The notes: a model not told the origin generated them from the sequence alone. A stretch of 64,000 nt of DNA from Pardosa pseudoannulata (GCA_032207245.1 CM063502.1:139136673-139200672), one strand, 5' to 3'; positions 1 through 15,110 are shown, counted from the first letter of the stretch. Translations and numbers: made by a program.

Positions 1-1932
1 TACTGACAAAAATATTTTACTTTTTCGAACTTAGGATAGAGCATATATTAGTGCTCAGCAATAAAAAATGCTTTATTGTATCGGAAATTCAAAAACAGAA
101 TCCGTCTTAGGAGAGGTTAAATTTTTTTAAGTTAAATTCAGAGAATAAATGACTAATCCATACATATGGCTTTTGGTTTGAATCACAATGGTTTTTTAAC
201 CCAGATATACTGGAACCTACTATTTAAAGCCGTTTTCAAGCTTCTACGAAGAACCATACCAACAGTGGAATTCGAACTCTCAGCCTACAGCAACGTAAAG
301 TAGCACCCTAATTATTTAAAAATTAACCATTTTATTCACAGTATGATTTAATAAAATATTAAATAATTATAAATTAGGCCTTTATCGGCCGAATAATTTT
401 CAATTTCATTACAAATTTCCTTCAGTAAGTGTACCTAGAAATAATTCATCTAAAATACTTCAAACTAGATTATACACGACCGAAACACATCAGAGTATGT
501 TAAGTCTTCTTAAATTATTCATGTAACAGCAATTTTTAAAATTCAAATTAAATCTATAAGATTCTTAAAGAGTATATATTGTTAACGGCATTTTACCAAC
601 TTTTTTAATACATAAACTCAAAATAATTTAGAAATATGGTCTTGTAACTCTTTAATTAGTCCCTTAACGCATTTTCTCTTATCTGACAAGGGCGAAATTC
701 AAAATAAACAAGGCAATCAAATCGTTTACACTTTGTTTGTATAACAATTTTTTATAACTTTTTACCTTTTCCCGCTTTTTAGTCCCACCACACAACTGTA
801 CTTGCAAATAAAACTTACATTATACCTATATATTTATTTTTTTGCCAAAAAACTATAATATTTTACCAGTTTTTCCAAAAAAAATCTCGTGTTTTAAGGG
901 GTTAAATAATAATTTACTGAAGGATTACCATTTTTCAAATTCAAATCAAGTTAACAACACACTTTTAATTAAAGAACACATATTTAGAAAATTTAGCTAC
1001 CAAATGCTTTTCTTTTTATATGGTAAAAATATTCATCGAAAGCATCATTTGGAATCGATTGCATTACAGTTGTTTTATTATTTTGATAATTATTATTTTA
1101 ATAATTTATAAATAAGAGATATCGTTTGGAACTTTCCTGTAAACTTTAGAGCTAGAATAAAATGAACTAGAGCTCATTTCTGTTTGAACCTCGAACATTC
1201 TATTCAACTTTAGAAAGAAAAAACTCCTTAGTCTCTGGAAATGTAAACAAACAATGAAGGGAGCGTTGCCTGGGATCAGAACTCGCATACTTGGTCAATC
1301 GACTGCTGGCAGTCACGGAGAGTAGCAGTTCATGCAAAAACCATTTACTCGATGATTTCAAGATGGTGAAATTCAGGTATTGTACCATTTATTCCAATAT
1401 TTTTTGTAGATGGTAAAAGAGAGCTTATCAGAAATATTTGTGTTCAGTTTTATGTTTTTATTTTATATTTCGATTTTATAACTTATAGATGAGAGAGTCA
1501 CAAGGTGCTATATGTATTATATTAAAAATGGAAAATACAGATTAAAATATAACATTTCTAATTAGTAATTGTGTTGCTACAAAGGGAATGGAATTAAATT
1601 CAGAAAAAAATTTGAGATAATTAACGTATCAGATAACTGATGCATTTATATTTAAAGTGCTTGGCTTATTAAAAATCTTAATTAATAAACAACATAAATT
1701 GTTGTCAACGTAGATAATACGTTTTTGACTAAACTAGAAGAATGTTATTTATACCATTTAAATTTACAAATATATAAAAATATCAAAATATAACCTCTTT
1801 GGCTTTTGAGCAATACAATTAACCTTTAACTAATGCTATACGATTTCCAAAGGGCATCGCTAAGCATTTTCTTATCCCTAATCATAACTGAATCGTGACT
1901 TTCTCAGTATCTTTCTGCAGCCTGCTGTCAAG
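1..1932. other. No supported gene
   Basis: AT-rich sequence. The open frames at 842-1111 (+) and 1106-1388 (-) are low-complexity or lack any recognisable motif. A less AT-rich patch at about 1240-1376 ends in an ATG-containing stretch followed by a GTATTG donor-like site. It could be a leader exon of the left gene, but its phase does not join exon A. Near 195-300 there is a fragment of the dispersed repeat also seen at 16.35 and 17.3 kb, with a B-box-like motif on the minus strand. Confidence 0.5.
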
Positions 1933-2779
1933 ACTACTTACCGAGTTACAAATTAATCAAAATTATTTACAATGACTAAAAAGAAACAGTTTTAGCTCAC
2001 AAAATTCATCCACAAAAGGCTAAAACTAATGAATTCATTTTAAAGTAACTCTAAGACGTAACTTTTCGTATGCAATTCATAAAAACCACAAGTATAAAAG
2101 CTATTTCACCATACCTCATAATTTTCATTAAAAACGCTTAACAATTTGCAGCACAATATTTCTAAAAATATGAAAATAGATTATATTTTATGCAAGTAAT
2201 GCTCTGGAGTTTAAAAAAGTCATATAAAAGATTAAATTTTTAAAAAATATGAATCACTTCCACAGAAAATAGTAGAAATATTCTATTCAATGGAAATAAT
2301 ATAATCCATAAAACTCTGCTCGGTGTACATTCATAAATATTTTAAATAGTGCTTTTACTACTTACCGAGTTACGAGTTAATCAAAATTATTTACAATAAC
2401 CAAAACGGAACAGTTTTAGCTCACGAAAATCATCCACAAAAGGCTAAAACTAATGAATTCATTCTAAAGTAACTCTAAGACACAACTTTTCGTATGCGAT
2501 TCATAAAAACAAGTCTAAAATATATTCCGCCATGCCTCATAACTTTCGTTATAGACGCTTAACAATTTGCAGCGCAATATTTCTAAAAATATGGGAATAG
2601 ATTATTTTTTATACAAGTAATCCTCTGGAGTTTAAAAAAGTGATATAAAAGATTAAATTAAAAAAAAACATGTGAATCACTTCCACAGAAAATAGTAGAA
2701 ATATTCTATTCAATGGAAATAATATAAGCCATAAAACTCGGTTCAGTGTATATTCATAAATATTTTAAATGGTACTTTA
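1933..2779. repeat. Tandem duplication, two ~424-bp units
   Basis: The stretch starting CTACTTACCGAGTTAC near 1933 recurs near 2357 with roughly 90% identity over the whole unit. Shared landmarks include CCACAAAAGGCTAAAACTAA, TGCTCTGGAG/CCTCTGGAG and ATTCATAAATATTTTAAAT. It does not encode anything evident. Small indels separate the copies, so the duplication is not very recent. Confidence 0.9.
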
Positions 2780-3796
2780 AATGTTAAAAACTATAAAAAT
2801 GGGAATTTATTGAATCACACATCTTTGAAAGTCATATTTTTAAAGAACGACTTTCCCTTTCTTTAACACTTCTATGCATTCACAATAAGCTTAAACATTA
2901 CTTCTGAGACTTTTTCGCAGAAGCATTTTTTGAAGCTATTCTCTTTTTAGGCCTTTGAATTTTAGGAAGAATCACAGATGGATAGATAGTATTTAAGGGA
3001 CTTTTTATTCTTTTATTTACTTGTATTCTTCGGAATTCTTCTTTTTAAATAACCGAGAATAAGAGTTGAGATGTATTTTTTATTTTAAACATAAAAGAGC
3101 CTGGTTACAAGCATAAAGATCGTAATTTTTTTCTGTTGTCCATGGAACTTAGATTTGTTGTGCAGGAAATGTGAGTTTAAAAGAAAATATATAATATGAA
3201 TTTGAGGAAGTTTTATCATTTAACAGATTAACAGAATGAGTCCAAGCTCCTACCAAAGATATTTGTATAAATTTATCTCGGCGTTTTAGAGTTTATTGTT
3301 CCAAAATGTTATTTAGGTAACAAAAGTAATTCTTTTTAGAGAGATGTTATTTTGATTCAAGCTTTTACTTCAAAACAGTTAATCTAATAGATCTTTCTAA
3401 ATTGCAATTTATTTTCCTACTGAAATAAAATTTATCAGCACTGCCTTTTCGTTACCACTCTGTTGCAGTTCTGTTTTCAAGTCATAAATGCATGTTTGGG
3501 TCTCACATTGAGTTGATCCATAGGTTGCTCACAAACTATACTAATTCTTCTATTACGTTGTATTTACAATTTATAAACTTTTCATAGAAAACATAATTGA
3601 AAATTGAATCTGCGGTTCTCCAGTTTGAAACTATCAATTCTGGTGTTGAGAGAATATGTGTTTTCTATTAGGTATCTTGAATTTATCTCCTTAGCTCCAT
3701 AGCCGTAGATAATATTCTTTATAGAATTTCTTTTTTTCTTTTGCAGTTATATTATTGAATTCTGACAACTTGAGAAAGATTTTTTTTTAAGAATAG
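2780..3796. other. No supported gene
   Basis: AT-rich sequence upstream of exon A. A pyrimidine-rich acceptor-like site (TTTCTTTTTTTCTTTTGCAG) ends at 3746. The sequence after it has stops in all frames before 3797, so it could only begin an untranslated leader. Confidence 0.4.
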
Positions 3797-4037
3797 GAAA
3801 CACTTTATTCAACAAAACTGGCAGAAGATAATATTCTCGGATGTCTCAACATCGCAGATGAAAGTTTGTCCATGATGACAGATCTGAACAATCATGCTGT
3901 AGTTTTTTCATTTATAACTACCAAGGAAGATAGCGAATCTCTTCCTTATAATACTCAAAAGCAACTTCTCGCAAAGGCCTTCCAAAGTAATAAATTCTTT
4001 GAAAGTGGTGAGCTTTTGGATACATTGGAGAGACGAG
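3797..4037 (+). CDS. Left gene, exon A
   Basis: The frame opens directly after an in-frame TAG at 3794-3796. That TAG doubles as a splice acceptor, because a run of nine Ts and AAGAATAG precede 3797. The exon encodes ETLYSTKLAEDNILGC, then NIADESLSMMTDLNNH, continuing to FFESGELLDTLERR plus one base. The donor GTGAGT starts at 4038 and is a near-consensus site. Codon content is clearly less AT-biased than the flanks. An alternative is that transcription enters earlier, at the acceptor ending 3746, with the coding start at the ATG at 3872. Confidence 0.62.
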
Positions 4038-7000
4038 GTGAGTTTATTTAATCTGGTAGTCATGCTTGTTAATTACTTTTTAACAATACTGAATATATGA
4101 ATATCCATCTCAAAATATTTTTAAGCAAATAAAAAATACTTTTCAAGAGTGCTTTATTTTAATTTCTTCCTCAATGATATTTTTATCTAATTTTTATAAC
4201 GTTACTGTTTTGTAAAGAAAGTTTCTGACAAAAGAAAATAAAAATATGTCTACGCCTCTCAAATTTTTATTTATACTTAAGAAAGAAGAATTTTCTAAGC
4301 GCTGAGCAAGAATAGAAAATTTTCACTAAACAACAAGTAAAACCATTAATTAGTATACAAATTAATATTTAGAAGCATACTTTCTGACATATTTGATTTA
4401 TTAAGTTGCTATAGTTTGCTTTCCCTCATCTAGATTTTATAGTAAATTAGCCGTAAAGCTTAACTATGAATAATGCCATAGCGAAATATGCACCTGTAAT
4501 TACTACTTTTCTGTTAATTTCACGATCTTAAGCCACAAAAATAGCTAATCTTTCCAATTATTTTAATTAATATCCCAATAAATAAATTACTTTTTAGACT
4601 TCTATTGAATGTTCTCAAATTTTGAGGATATAAGATTTTTGTAAAGGATATTCACATAAATTTAAACGATACGTTGTTAAAGTAAAGTAAAAGTAAAAAT
4701 GGAGAGAAATATTCTTGCATTTTTCACATTTACTAGATTGATAGAGAAAATGGTCGTTTCAGCATTGATCGAAACGTACCATCTCCGAGAGAGCAAGTTT
4801 CTTTTTTTGTTACTTATTACGGTACGCTATGTGCCTGAAAGAGATGGCACAAATTGTGGATTATTTTACTTTAAGTATGTTTCTACTTCTTTTTCAAAAC
4901 CACTCTAACTTTTCCTGTGAAAACTTTGAAAATGTTTTATACATACTGAAGTAGTTGATATTGCCCTGCATTAAGTTTTGATTCCTTGCCAAAGTTTTTA
5001 CATCTCTTACTTGTTTATACATTATTTCTTCATTAATATGAATATCTGTAAAGTTGTTATTAAATTAGGCCTTGTTAATTCTTAAAAACTAAACAATTTC
5101 TTTGTTACTGTCATATTGCACCCGAAAATAATTACATTTTAAAAACAATTTTACTTTCGATTATATACATTCAAATAATTGTTACAATTACTAAATTTAT
5201 TAACTCAAGCTAATTTTTATTTACAACGTTAAGAAAATGACATTTTTACTTAAAGTTGGTTTACCGAAATCTAACCGAACTGTAAAGAATACTTTTAAAA
5301 AAGTAGAAATTAGAAAAAGCCTGAATTTATTTCCATTTTTTAAACAATCTTACCCTTAAAAAGTGCCCAAAATAGTATTCAAGAAGCATGAAAAATCAAG
5401 CTAACGTAAACAAAATCCATTTCTTTTCTTTCATAAATAGAAAAAGCAGTAAAACCTGACACACCAATTTTGAATTTATTAGCTGAATTAATTAAAGTTA
5501 ATTTTTACTTACAGTGTGAAGTAAAACAAAATTATTACTTAAAGGTGACTTTTTCCCCGAAAAACTAACCGAGCTGAAATAAACACTTCAGAAAAATAAA
5601 AGTTTTAAAAAAATGTATTTTTTAAATAGTCATGGCTTAAAAAAGCGTAAAAGCAAAACTGTGAATAGGTTATGTAAAAATTAAAATCCTTGATTTTGAC
5701 CTGGATAACTTTTAGCTTAGTTTTTTTCCAAGGTATTTAAAGCGTTTTCTTATTTTTTAAATATTATTATTACTTTCTTGATATAAAATCAGTAAAGTAA
5801 TGATATATTATTTTTAGTATATGCCTTGTTAATTAAGTCCTTAACCACATAACAGTTCTTGTTTCTGGAATATTGTGGTTGAAAATAAACACATTTTCGA
5901 CATGTTAATTTATATCCAAATGAATAACATACATTCAAATAGCAGTCAAAACTCTCACAAATAGTGAATTCCGTAATTTATTCCACTTTTTATTTACAAG
6001 GTAAAGAAATTACTTTTTTTTTAAGTTGTCTATTCTCCCAAAATAACTAACCGAACTGGAAAATAACTTAAAAAAACTACAAAATTGCAGTATATTTTTT
6101 GCATTTTTTAAATAATAATAATGTTAAAAAGCTCCCGAAATAATATTCACTAAGCTTAAAAACCAAACTAGTGAAAACAAAATCCTTTCTATTCTTACGT
6201 AAAGAAAATACAGTAAAACCTGATTTTACAAATCGTTGTACGCTCTTGTTTCACAACCCAATCTTTGCTGAGCTACAGTAGTCAATCTTTAGAAAAACTG
6301 GAAACTAAAAAAAAATGTAAAACATGAAGAAAAATCAGATGTCTGGTGTGGCTAGATTACGTTCAAATAAGGTCAGTCTTTTTTCCAAAAACCCGACAGG
6401 TGTACTTCCAAAATTGAATTGTTTAATTTGCATTTTGCTCCATATCAAGAGTAGACAGAACGTGGTTTGAGAACCTCCTCGGCTCTCGCAGCTCTTATAC
6501 GCACAAATTTATATATAAAATATCGTGCATTAAAACTAATCAATTTCCAAAAGTCGTTATTATATTTCTTGCTATTAAAAAAATTAAAGTTTTCAAAAAG
6601 TGTAAAAGATAAATATTTTACAGTTTATAGTTAACAATTCTGTAATGGAAATATTTAAAGTTCAGAATTTCTTGTTAATTTTGTACGAATATTGTCCATG
6701 TTAGCAGTTAGCCCATGAAATGACGTTTTTGCCAATTTAGAGAGAGTGTCGCACTGTATCCTATAGACCAATTATTTTGTCTTAGTAAAGAATGGCGTGA
6801 ATCATACGGAATTTTCTTTTTCACACTTATTTTATTTAGGTATGAGATTTGGATTGTAGAAGAGGGAGATATGAAGGGTATCACGAGTAATAGTGTGGCT
6901 CTGTATATTATAAAAAGTTGAAATTTGGTTCTGCTTGACCTCGTTTCCCTCCTGGTATATATCATATGCTCTTTAATTTATTCAGTAAAGTTTCTTTCTG

Positions 7001-10000
7001 CTTCTTTCTTGCGAAATAAATAAAAATTAAACTTTTTTATATTTGCTAATTGCACTGTCATCTACCCTTGATACTTTTAAAATTCTATTACAAATGTTTT
7101 TAATGATTTATGTATGAGCCAAATTATTCGATTCAAATCCTGAGCTAAAGTATACTAAAAGATTCCGAAACATTTTTTTTTTTTAATTCAGACTTTTTTA
7201 ATGTTTTAAAAATGTCACGAACTTCCCCTCTACTTTTTCCATCTACCCTATTTGATCAGTAAAAAAAAATAAAATTTTTGAAAAAATGCATTTTAGGACT
7301 TAACAAATAATAATAAATAAAGTGATAATATTTTTATTAAGCATAAATTGTTAAGTTCTAATAGATTATAAGAAAAAGTATATGCTCTGGCCGCCCATCA
7401 ATTACTTCACATTTATCACATGTTGTCAAACAGAAATAAATTAACAGTTTACTACCTACTTTTATTTTTTTAATTATTAACCGGCTACCCCATTAGGGTT
7501 CCTCCCAATTGAGTACAATTACTATAGATGATTGTATCTTAAGTGATTGTTTAATATAGCTCTTCTTGAATGAACTAGGATCGTTATTTGCCATACTTAG
7601 AACTTCGGCAATTCTACTAGGCATAGGTTGGCAGTACTGATAAAGAAAATTTTCGGGAATTGTATGGATTCATACTGTTAGTTAATCGTATTAAAATATA
7701 GTGCATTTACTCTTTTTATACGGTCATTGAACAATATTGAGCTAACCACCTTCTAGCCTAGCAGCTTCTATAAAAAATATTCAAGGGTATATTTAAAAGT
7801 TACAAAATGTATTTTATAAGTTTCCTTACGGTAATTTTTTATAAATTATATATGTATCTTATCATTGATATTGTGATTTCTAAAGCAATACAGGTGGCTA
7901 TATATAATAAGCTGTAATATAAAAGAGAAATAAAAATTCTTGTTAGCAAAATATCCACTTTTGACAGAAGTTTTAAACATTGTACGATAAAATACATTCT
8001 CAAAGTGATCATCGTACCATTTATTTAGTAATGTATACTAGGGTACGTTTTGCCCTTATATAGCTGTTTATACGTATAATTATGAAGTACAGATGTATGC
8101 ATATATGTCTTAATGTAATATTTTTATAAAATTCTCTGTTAACATTTTACTATTGTTTTGCTATGTATTTAAATAATAGGTAACAAAAAGATAATGACAA
8201 ACACAAATATTTTTCAAATATCATAGTTTATAAATAGTCTATAATAAATTTGAAATGTTTAAAGAAAACGTTAATATTAGTTTCATCTATTAATACGTAT
8301 TTGGAAAAATATTTTAATGAACTTGTATCTTCTTCCGTAGTGTATTTAAGACAGTACTGTATCTAAAATTAAGAGTTCAAAGAGAAAACATATATTATAC
8401 ATAAAACCAAGTATGCAAAAGGAATCTTGTTGGAGAACTGTTATAAAGTCATTATCAGAAGTAATCATTAAAAAAATACATATGATAGAATATCCCTGGC
8501 TCAGAATTTTATCCGAATTAGATGCTTTCTTCTAAAAATTTCCCTGTATAGTTTTTTATATAATTTAAATGCATGTATTTAAATAAAATTATATATTTTA
8601 TTTGTACACTTAGTATTTATTCCTTCCTCATTAGTTTTTTTTTATTTTATTCGCATGCAATTGTGTATACAAAGTAACTAATGCTGATTAAAGATCTTTG
8701 ATATTAGATTCATTTCTCCTTGGACATAAGATTCGTTACTGAGGTTAATGTCATGTTTAATTGTTTATACAAGCACTCTGGAGATTAGAAAGTTGGGTAC
8801 CATCCCCGATTTAAAATTTCTTGAGTATTCTAAATGATTTAATCAATAAGATTCATGTATTGTCTTTATGTAACAAATCTAACTGTGAAATAATACTTCC
8901 ATTAACCATACAAGAACAGGTTACCCGAGTACAATAAGAATCAGCATATCAGATCTAAGAAAATGTTCTTTATTCTTTAAAGTTTAGATCTAAGTCTCAT
9001 AGAAGATGCCATTCATGCCTCTGAAATTAGTCCTAAATAACACTTTTTTTTAATATCAACTGCACAGAAGTTTCTAGACTAATGGCATTTTGATTTATAT
9101 GTACTTCAATTTTGGTATAATAAATACCTAATACCAACCAAGGTGTAAGTTAAAAAATGGCTGTAGCTAAAATGTTGTTAATAAAACACTAAACTTGAAA
9201 TTTCAATTAACTGATCTGGGTGTGTGAAAGTTTTGAATTTCTTTTATCCATTTGGTAATTCTAAGCTCAGAAGCTCTAAAAACGATATTAATTAATTTCC
9301 CCTACAAACCGTTTCTTAGTCAAGGTAAGATAATGAAATGTACTGAAAATAAAGATGGACAAAACAATATATTATAAAGCTATGCTTCGAGAAAGAATTG
9401 GCTATTACGTGGAAACAATTAGCATTATAAAATGTTTATTTAATCCGATTTTTATTTAAGATTCCTATCCCTATTTTACTTCTTACATAAAACTAACCCG
9501 ATTATTCTAAATAATATTTACCTTAGCTCTCCTCGACGAAACAGCCCCTAAGGGGCCAGGGCTTAGGTACCAATCTCCGTTTCCGAGACCAAGGGCATTT
9601 ACCTCAGCTGTTCACTGTAAATAAATAGTAAAGTTTGTCAAGAATAACAATTATACTCTGAAATATATCATATTTTTTTAATCTTTTATCATAAGTTAAC
9701 TGACTCCAACAACAACAACATTTTTAAGATTCGTGACTCAATCCAATGTATTGACAATGAATATTGTTTGCATGCAATACAAATAGTTCTTGTATTGCAT
9801 AGATAACAGTATAAATTGCTACCAACACGATAACGAATTACAGTACTAAGTTTCATCAATTATCTTTTCTGCTTATTCTTGCTGGCACTGTATTTTTTAA
9901 GTATTCTTATAATTCACAAGTTAAAGAATTTCTGGCACTATTAAATGTAGATTTTGAAAATAACCTTTAAAAGATCAATCTCTTTATTAAAAAATGTATG

Positions 10001-10565
10001 AAAAACCTCATAAATATGTATCGGTAATATTCCTCAAGTTCAAATATATTTAAATCGGTTTTAAAAAATGTAGACTATTATTCGATTCTTTGGAGTAATT
10101 TCTTAAATTGTAATAAATTATTCAACGAGATCTTTATTAGATTATATTTTCTCATTTTTCAAATTTCATGCATATTTTCCATTAATGTTTTCGGTTTGGC
10201 ATGAGTATAATTTCCAGAAAAGATAATAAAAGGATTTATATAATTTTATTTTCCAGCTCTATATCCCATGATACATTGCTGTATAAAACCTATGGATGAT
10301 GTTGATGAAATTGAACTTCTAAATGTGAATGATTTAGGAGATTCCTTCATTCTGAGACAAGGTAACAACAAATCATATTAACTGCTTTACTAAGTCTTTA
10401 ATTATTACTAATAGGCATCTATCTGTTAACTTCTAAAATTTACTGTTAGCTAGAACAAGCATAAAAGTCCAAATCTATCTGTTCTAGCTTCTTTATTTTT
10501 CAACAAAAGACGATAAATGTACATTTTACATCGTTTTAGGTTAATTATATTTGCAAATACAGTAG

Positions 10566-10661
<96 letters not shown>

Positions 10662-13600
10662 TACTATAGTTAAGTATTTTAAATGACTCAATTTATGAGT
10701 TAGTATTTAAAAGGATACATGTTTTAGGGTCTTTTGATGAGATTTACTTCATGAATTATTTCATATTTTTATTTATTCCTCTTTATCTTAAATTTCGCTT
10801 TTTTTTTTCAAAGGAAAATCTATTCTGTTGTTTTAGTAACAAATAAATCGTTATTTTTCAAGTGTTAAGGACCAGTCTCGTTAATTAGCTCTAATCAGCG
10901 ATTACTTACTTACAGATACATCAAGATTCTAATTATATTTGGGGAGATCATGCCTTGATATTTTTATTTGTATAACTAAACTTATTTTTCTTAAATAAGT
11001 GAGCAAGAAATGTAGTTATTTTCTTTATCCAAGTGGAAAGATAAATCCCCAAATATAGCGTTAAGTTGACATAAAAATTAAAGTAAAATGTGCTAATCGT
11101 TTTGAGAAACTGAGTTGCACAGTCCAGTCATATTAATGTGACCACTGCCTAAGTTTGACGTCAACTTTAAATAATCAATCACAAACGGCACGCGTCATCA
11201 GCAAATTAGGTGGATATATAAAGTGTTGTAGGCATTCAAAAACAATTTTAGTTCCTGCAGTCATGCAAAAACGGAGTAATTTATCCGACGTCCAAATGGG
11301 CATGATCATTGGCTTTCGAGCCAAGGGAAGAATCCTATCCGAAATAACTAATTATGTACACTTTTCACTGGTAGCCGATGTAAAAGTATAGTGTACATAG
11401 CAAAATGACACTATCCAAAATCAGTGGCATGGCAAATGTGGTGCACAACTGGCTATAGAGGGCAGAGGTGAACGGCGGCTGCATAGATGCGTTCAGACGA
11501 ATAGACGTGCAACCGTTGAGCAATTGGCCATCCAAATAAACCAAGGGGCTAGCAACAATGACTCCACAACCACGATTTAGAGAACATTGCTGCGCATGGG
11601 CATCCGCAACACACGCTTAGTTAATAAACCTATGTTGAATACTGTTCTTCATCGACGAAGGCTGGAATCTGCTCTCTATACCGCAACCAGACTTCCACTG
11701 AATGGAGACAGGTGGCTTTTTCCGATGAATCACGTTTTATGCTCCATCGAACAGAGGCATATTTGACGTACACGGCTTGAAACGTCTGAAAGTAAACACT
11801 CTGCAATGATCGCTAGAAGGGTCCAAGATGGGGGAGGGGGAATTATGGTCTGGGTAATGTTTTCGTGGTATTCTCTGGGTTCACTCATCATTGTAGAAGT
11901 CACGATGGATCAACATAAATATGTATCTATCCTTGCGGACCATGTTCAGCCCTACATGCGAACTGTTTTTTTCTCTGGATGATGACATCTACCAGCAGGA
12001 CAATGTCAATGCTACGTGTCATAAAGCTCGCAGTGTACGTGCGGGGTTCGAAGAGCACCAGGATGAGTTTACCATACTCACTTGACCAGAGAATTCCCCG
12101 GCCTTGAACCCAGTCGAGAATCTGTGGGACCACCTCTATCGGATTGTTAGTACTTCATTTGCTTAACCTATTGCAGCTGGCCACGACATTTAAATCGGTA
12201 TGACTCAACATCCCAACGAACACATTCAGGAACCAAATTGACTTTCTTCACGTCTATCAGCGGTGGTTTTTCTGGATTTTGACAGATGGTCACATTAATG
12301 TGGCTGAACGGTGTATTTTATTTTTTAAATTCTTAAAGCTACTGGTGTAACATATTTTAAAAATTAATTAAAAAATTGATAAATAAATAAAACCTTTTGT
12401 TTCGGAACCTTAAATACCCAGACCGAAGGCTGGTCACGAAGCGGCTAGTATTGTAATAAAATATGTACTTTTTATAGGAATTAGCACTAATAATTAAGCA
12501 TTCTATTTAAAGTATCTGATAACAGACAAACTATTCTAATTCTATTGTAACCAAAAATATTTCCGACCATCTCTTTAAAATACAATCTTAACATGAAAAT
12601 GGCATTTATATTACTTTCAAATAATAAATAAGAAATAGATATGAAATTATTATATTTTACCCTCCACATCTGAGGTGCAATTCTGAAATTCGTTAATTAT
12701 TTTCTATTTAGGATTTTAACAAAGTATTACAAAAATTATACTATTGTATTCGATATATGACTTATGTTTTCAGTATTCCGACCTCAAGTATCCCAATTAA
12801 TCGAAGGCCTTAATCTCTTGATCCGATTATCAAATATGATGATTATGTTATGAAGAGTAACGTCCTTTTTTCATTTGTTTGAAATCATTAACAGTTATAA
12901 AAAGATTTAACACTTGCTTTTAATACTTTAAACAATCAAGAGAAAGCTAAATACAGTGATTAGTCTAAGCATATTGCTATATTTAACCTCAAGCTTAATT
13001 GAAAACTACTTGTAGTTGCCTTTCTCTAATCTTATCATTACATTTTTACACCATGTATTTAACATATTATCTTAGAGCAAGTTAAGTTGCACAATAGATT
13101 TCTATTATTAGAAGTTTTTTATGTGTGTGCTGGCACTAGACGTAGTGTACAATTTACAGTAAAGATCAGACAGGGAGGAAAAAAAACTAGATTTGTTATC
13201 ATTTCTAATTGGAAAAAAAGATCAAAACAGCTGTGAACTTTAGATAAAAAAAGAACTCTAAGAACAGGAAAACAACTTTTAAAAAATGTTGAGAGCAATA
13301 TTTTGTAATCTACATTTTAAGCTTCCTTTTAAATAATAAAGTTTTTATAAATGAGAATGTTTTAAGATGCACTTTTATGTTTTTATCATACATTTTAGGT
13401 AATTAAAAACACGAAATATCATAATTCTTGGAAAATATGAATCTCTCTCTCTATTTCAAACGGATTGTTCAGTCTTTCGTTTCTTTATTTATGATTGTAA
13501 TCTCTGGGAATCATTTAAAAGTAGAATTTATCCAGATATTCTGCATATTCTTTAATGAAAGCCTTGAATTTTTAGAGCTTAACATAGAGTATTGTATGGG

Positions 13601-15074
13601 AAATATTTTATATTGTAATTAGTTAATTATTTTTTAATGTTTATTAGAATAGAAAATATAGTCGGACTTACTAATTTTCATTTTTAACAGTTTCTAAATC
13701 CTGGTACAAGAGCAGTTATGGTAGAGATGTGTAGCATGAATTCTGTCTATAAAATATTTTAAAGGCTATACTGAGTTAAAAATAATATAACGCCTAATTA
13801 CAGTTTTTTTTTATTTTAATCTGGGAGAAAAGGTATTAATTTTCACCTTACTAACTGTTTTAGAACTTCTTACATATACCACTGAAGATAAAAGGGAAAA
13901 AGTGCAATGTTAACAATAATTAAAGTGTGAATAAAATAAAAAATATGCCTGCAAGATAAAACAGAATGCATTAAGGGGCGTAGTAACTTTCCAATTGAAA
14001 ATTCTTCATTATATTAGCCTATTTTTAATTCAATGTAAAATACAAATATTCTGTTTTGTTTGAACAACAATTTTTCTAGATTATTAATGGAGTTCTAAAT
14101 TTACAAATATTAGTCAATTGTGTTAAATGAAGCCATACATTAAAAAACATAAAATAAACACAACCTAGTAAAAATAACAAAAAGTCATTTCCATTCAATA
14201 TATCTTTAGAAATTTGAAAATTAGATCCTAATTTTTATATCGAATATAAGCTTTTTATCCTTTTTTATTCTCTGAACCTCAATTATATTATTAAGAGTGG
14301 TATATTTTATTTTCTAATAAGATAAATGCAATAGTTTTTTCCATTTTTTAAGTTTAACCACTTGCTTGATTATCCCGAGTTATCTCGGTTTCGTATCTAT
14401 TGCAGTTAATTATTATCCCGAGAAAACTCGGGCGAAACAGAATTTGTCAGTACGATTTGTTTTATCACGTTTTTACTCGACGTGGAGGAATTAAAAGCGA
14501 ATATTCAGCTTTGGCAGTTTTGTTTGGTTTCGTGGTTCTTTTGGCGGGACTGGTCAGGTGTTTTCCCTATTGTTTAGTATACGTCGGCTTGTGGATTAGT
14601 AATGTATAACAAAGGATAATAGGATAATTGCGAAAAATCATCGTGACGAGTTTTCTGCCATATCAGGAAGACACAGCCTTAGTCCATCACCACTCAGGTT
14701 AACCTCATGGAATTTTCCAGAGGTTATTTCTGCTACTGAAAAAGAAATCCAACGAGACAGTGTATTCTGTACTCCCATAAAAAAGATTCCAGAGACCAGA
14801 TATCAGTGTACGGAATGTCAGATATCACTTTGTGCTGTCCCTTGTTTCAAAAACTATCATACAAAGACTAACATTTAACTTTTTCCCATTTGTCGAGATA
14901 ACTCGGAATATCAAACAAATATTACAGCTAAATGCTTTTACGCATGTAAAAAATTAAAAATTCAACTTAAAACCTACATATTTTGTTTTGTTTTGGTTCA
15001 TCGTATTTAATAATAAAATAAAAAAATATGATATTTTTTTTTTCAAAAAGATTTATAAGGGAAGCGATTATTAT

Positions 15075-15110
<36 letters not shown>

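Noticed and set aside
842..1111. 89-residue + strand open frame
   Set aside because: Composition is AT-driven (Asn, Phe, Leu, Tyr, Lys), with no upstream context or family motif; probably chance.
1240..1376. Leader exon of the left gene ending in ATG GTG AAA TTC AG then GTATTG
   Set aside because: Its phase does not join exon A in the coding frame; splicing to 3747 would give a stop after ten codons.
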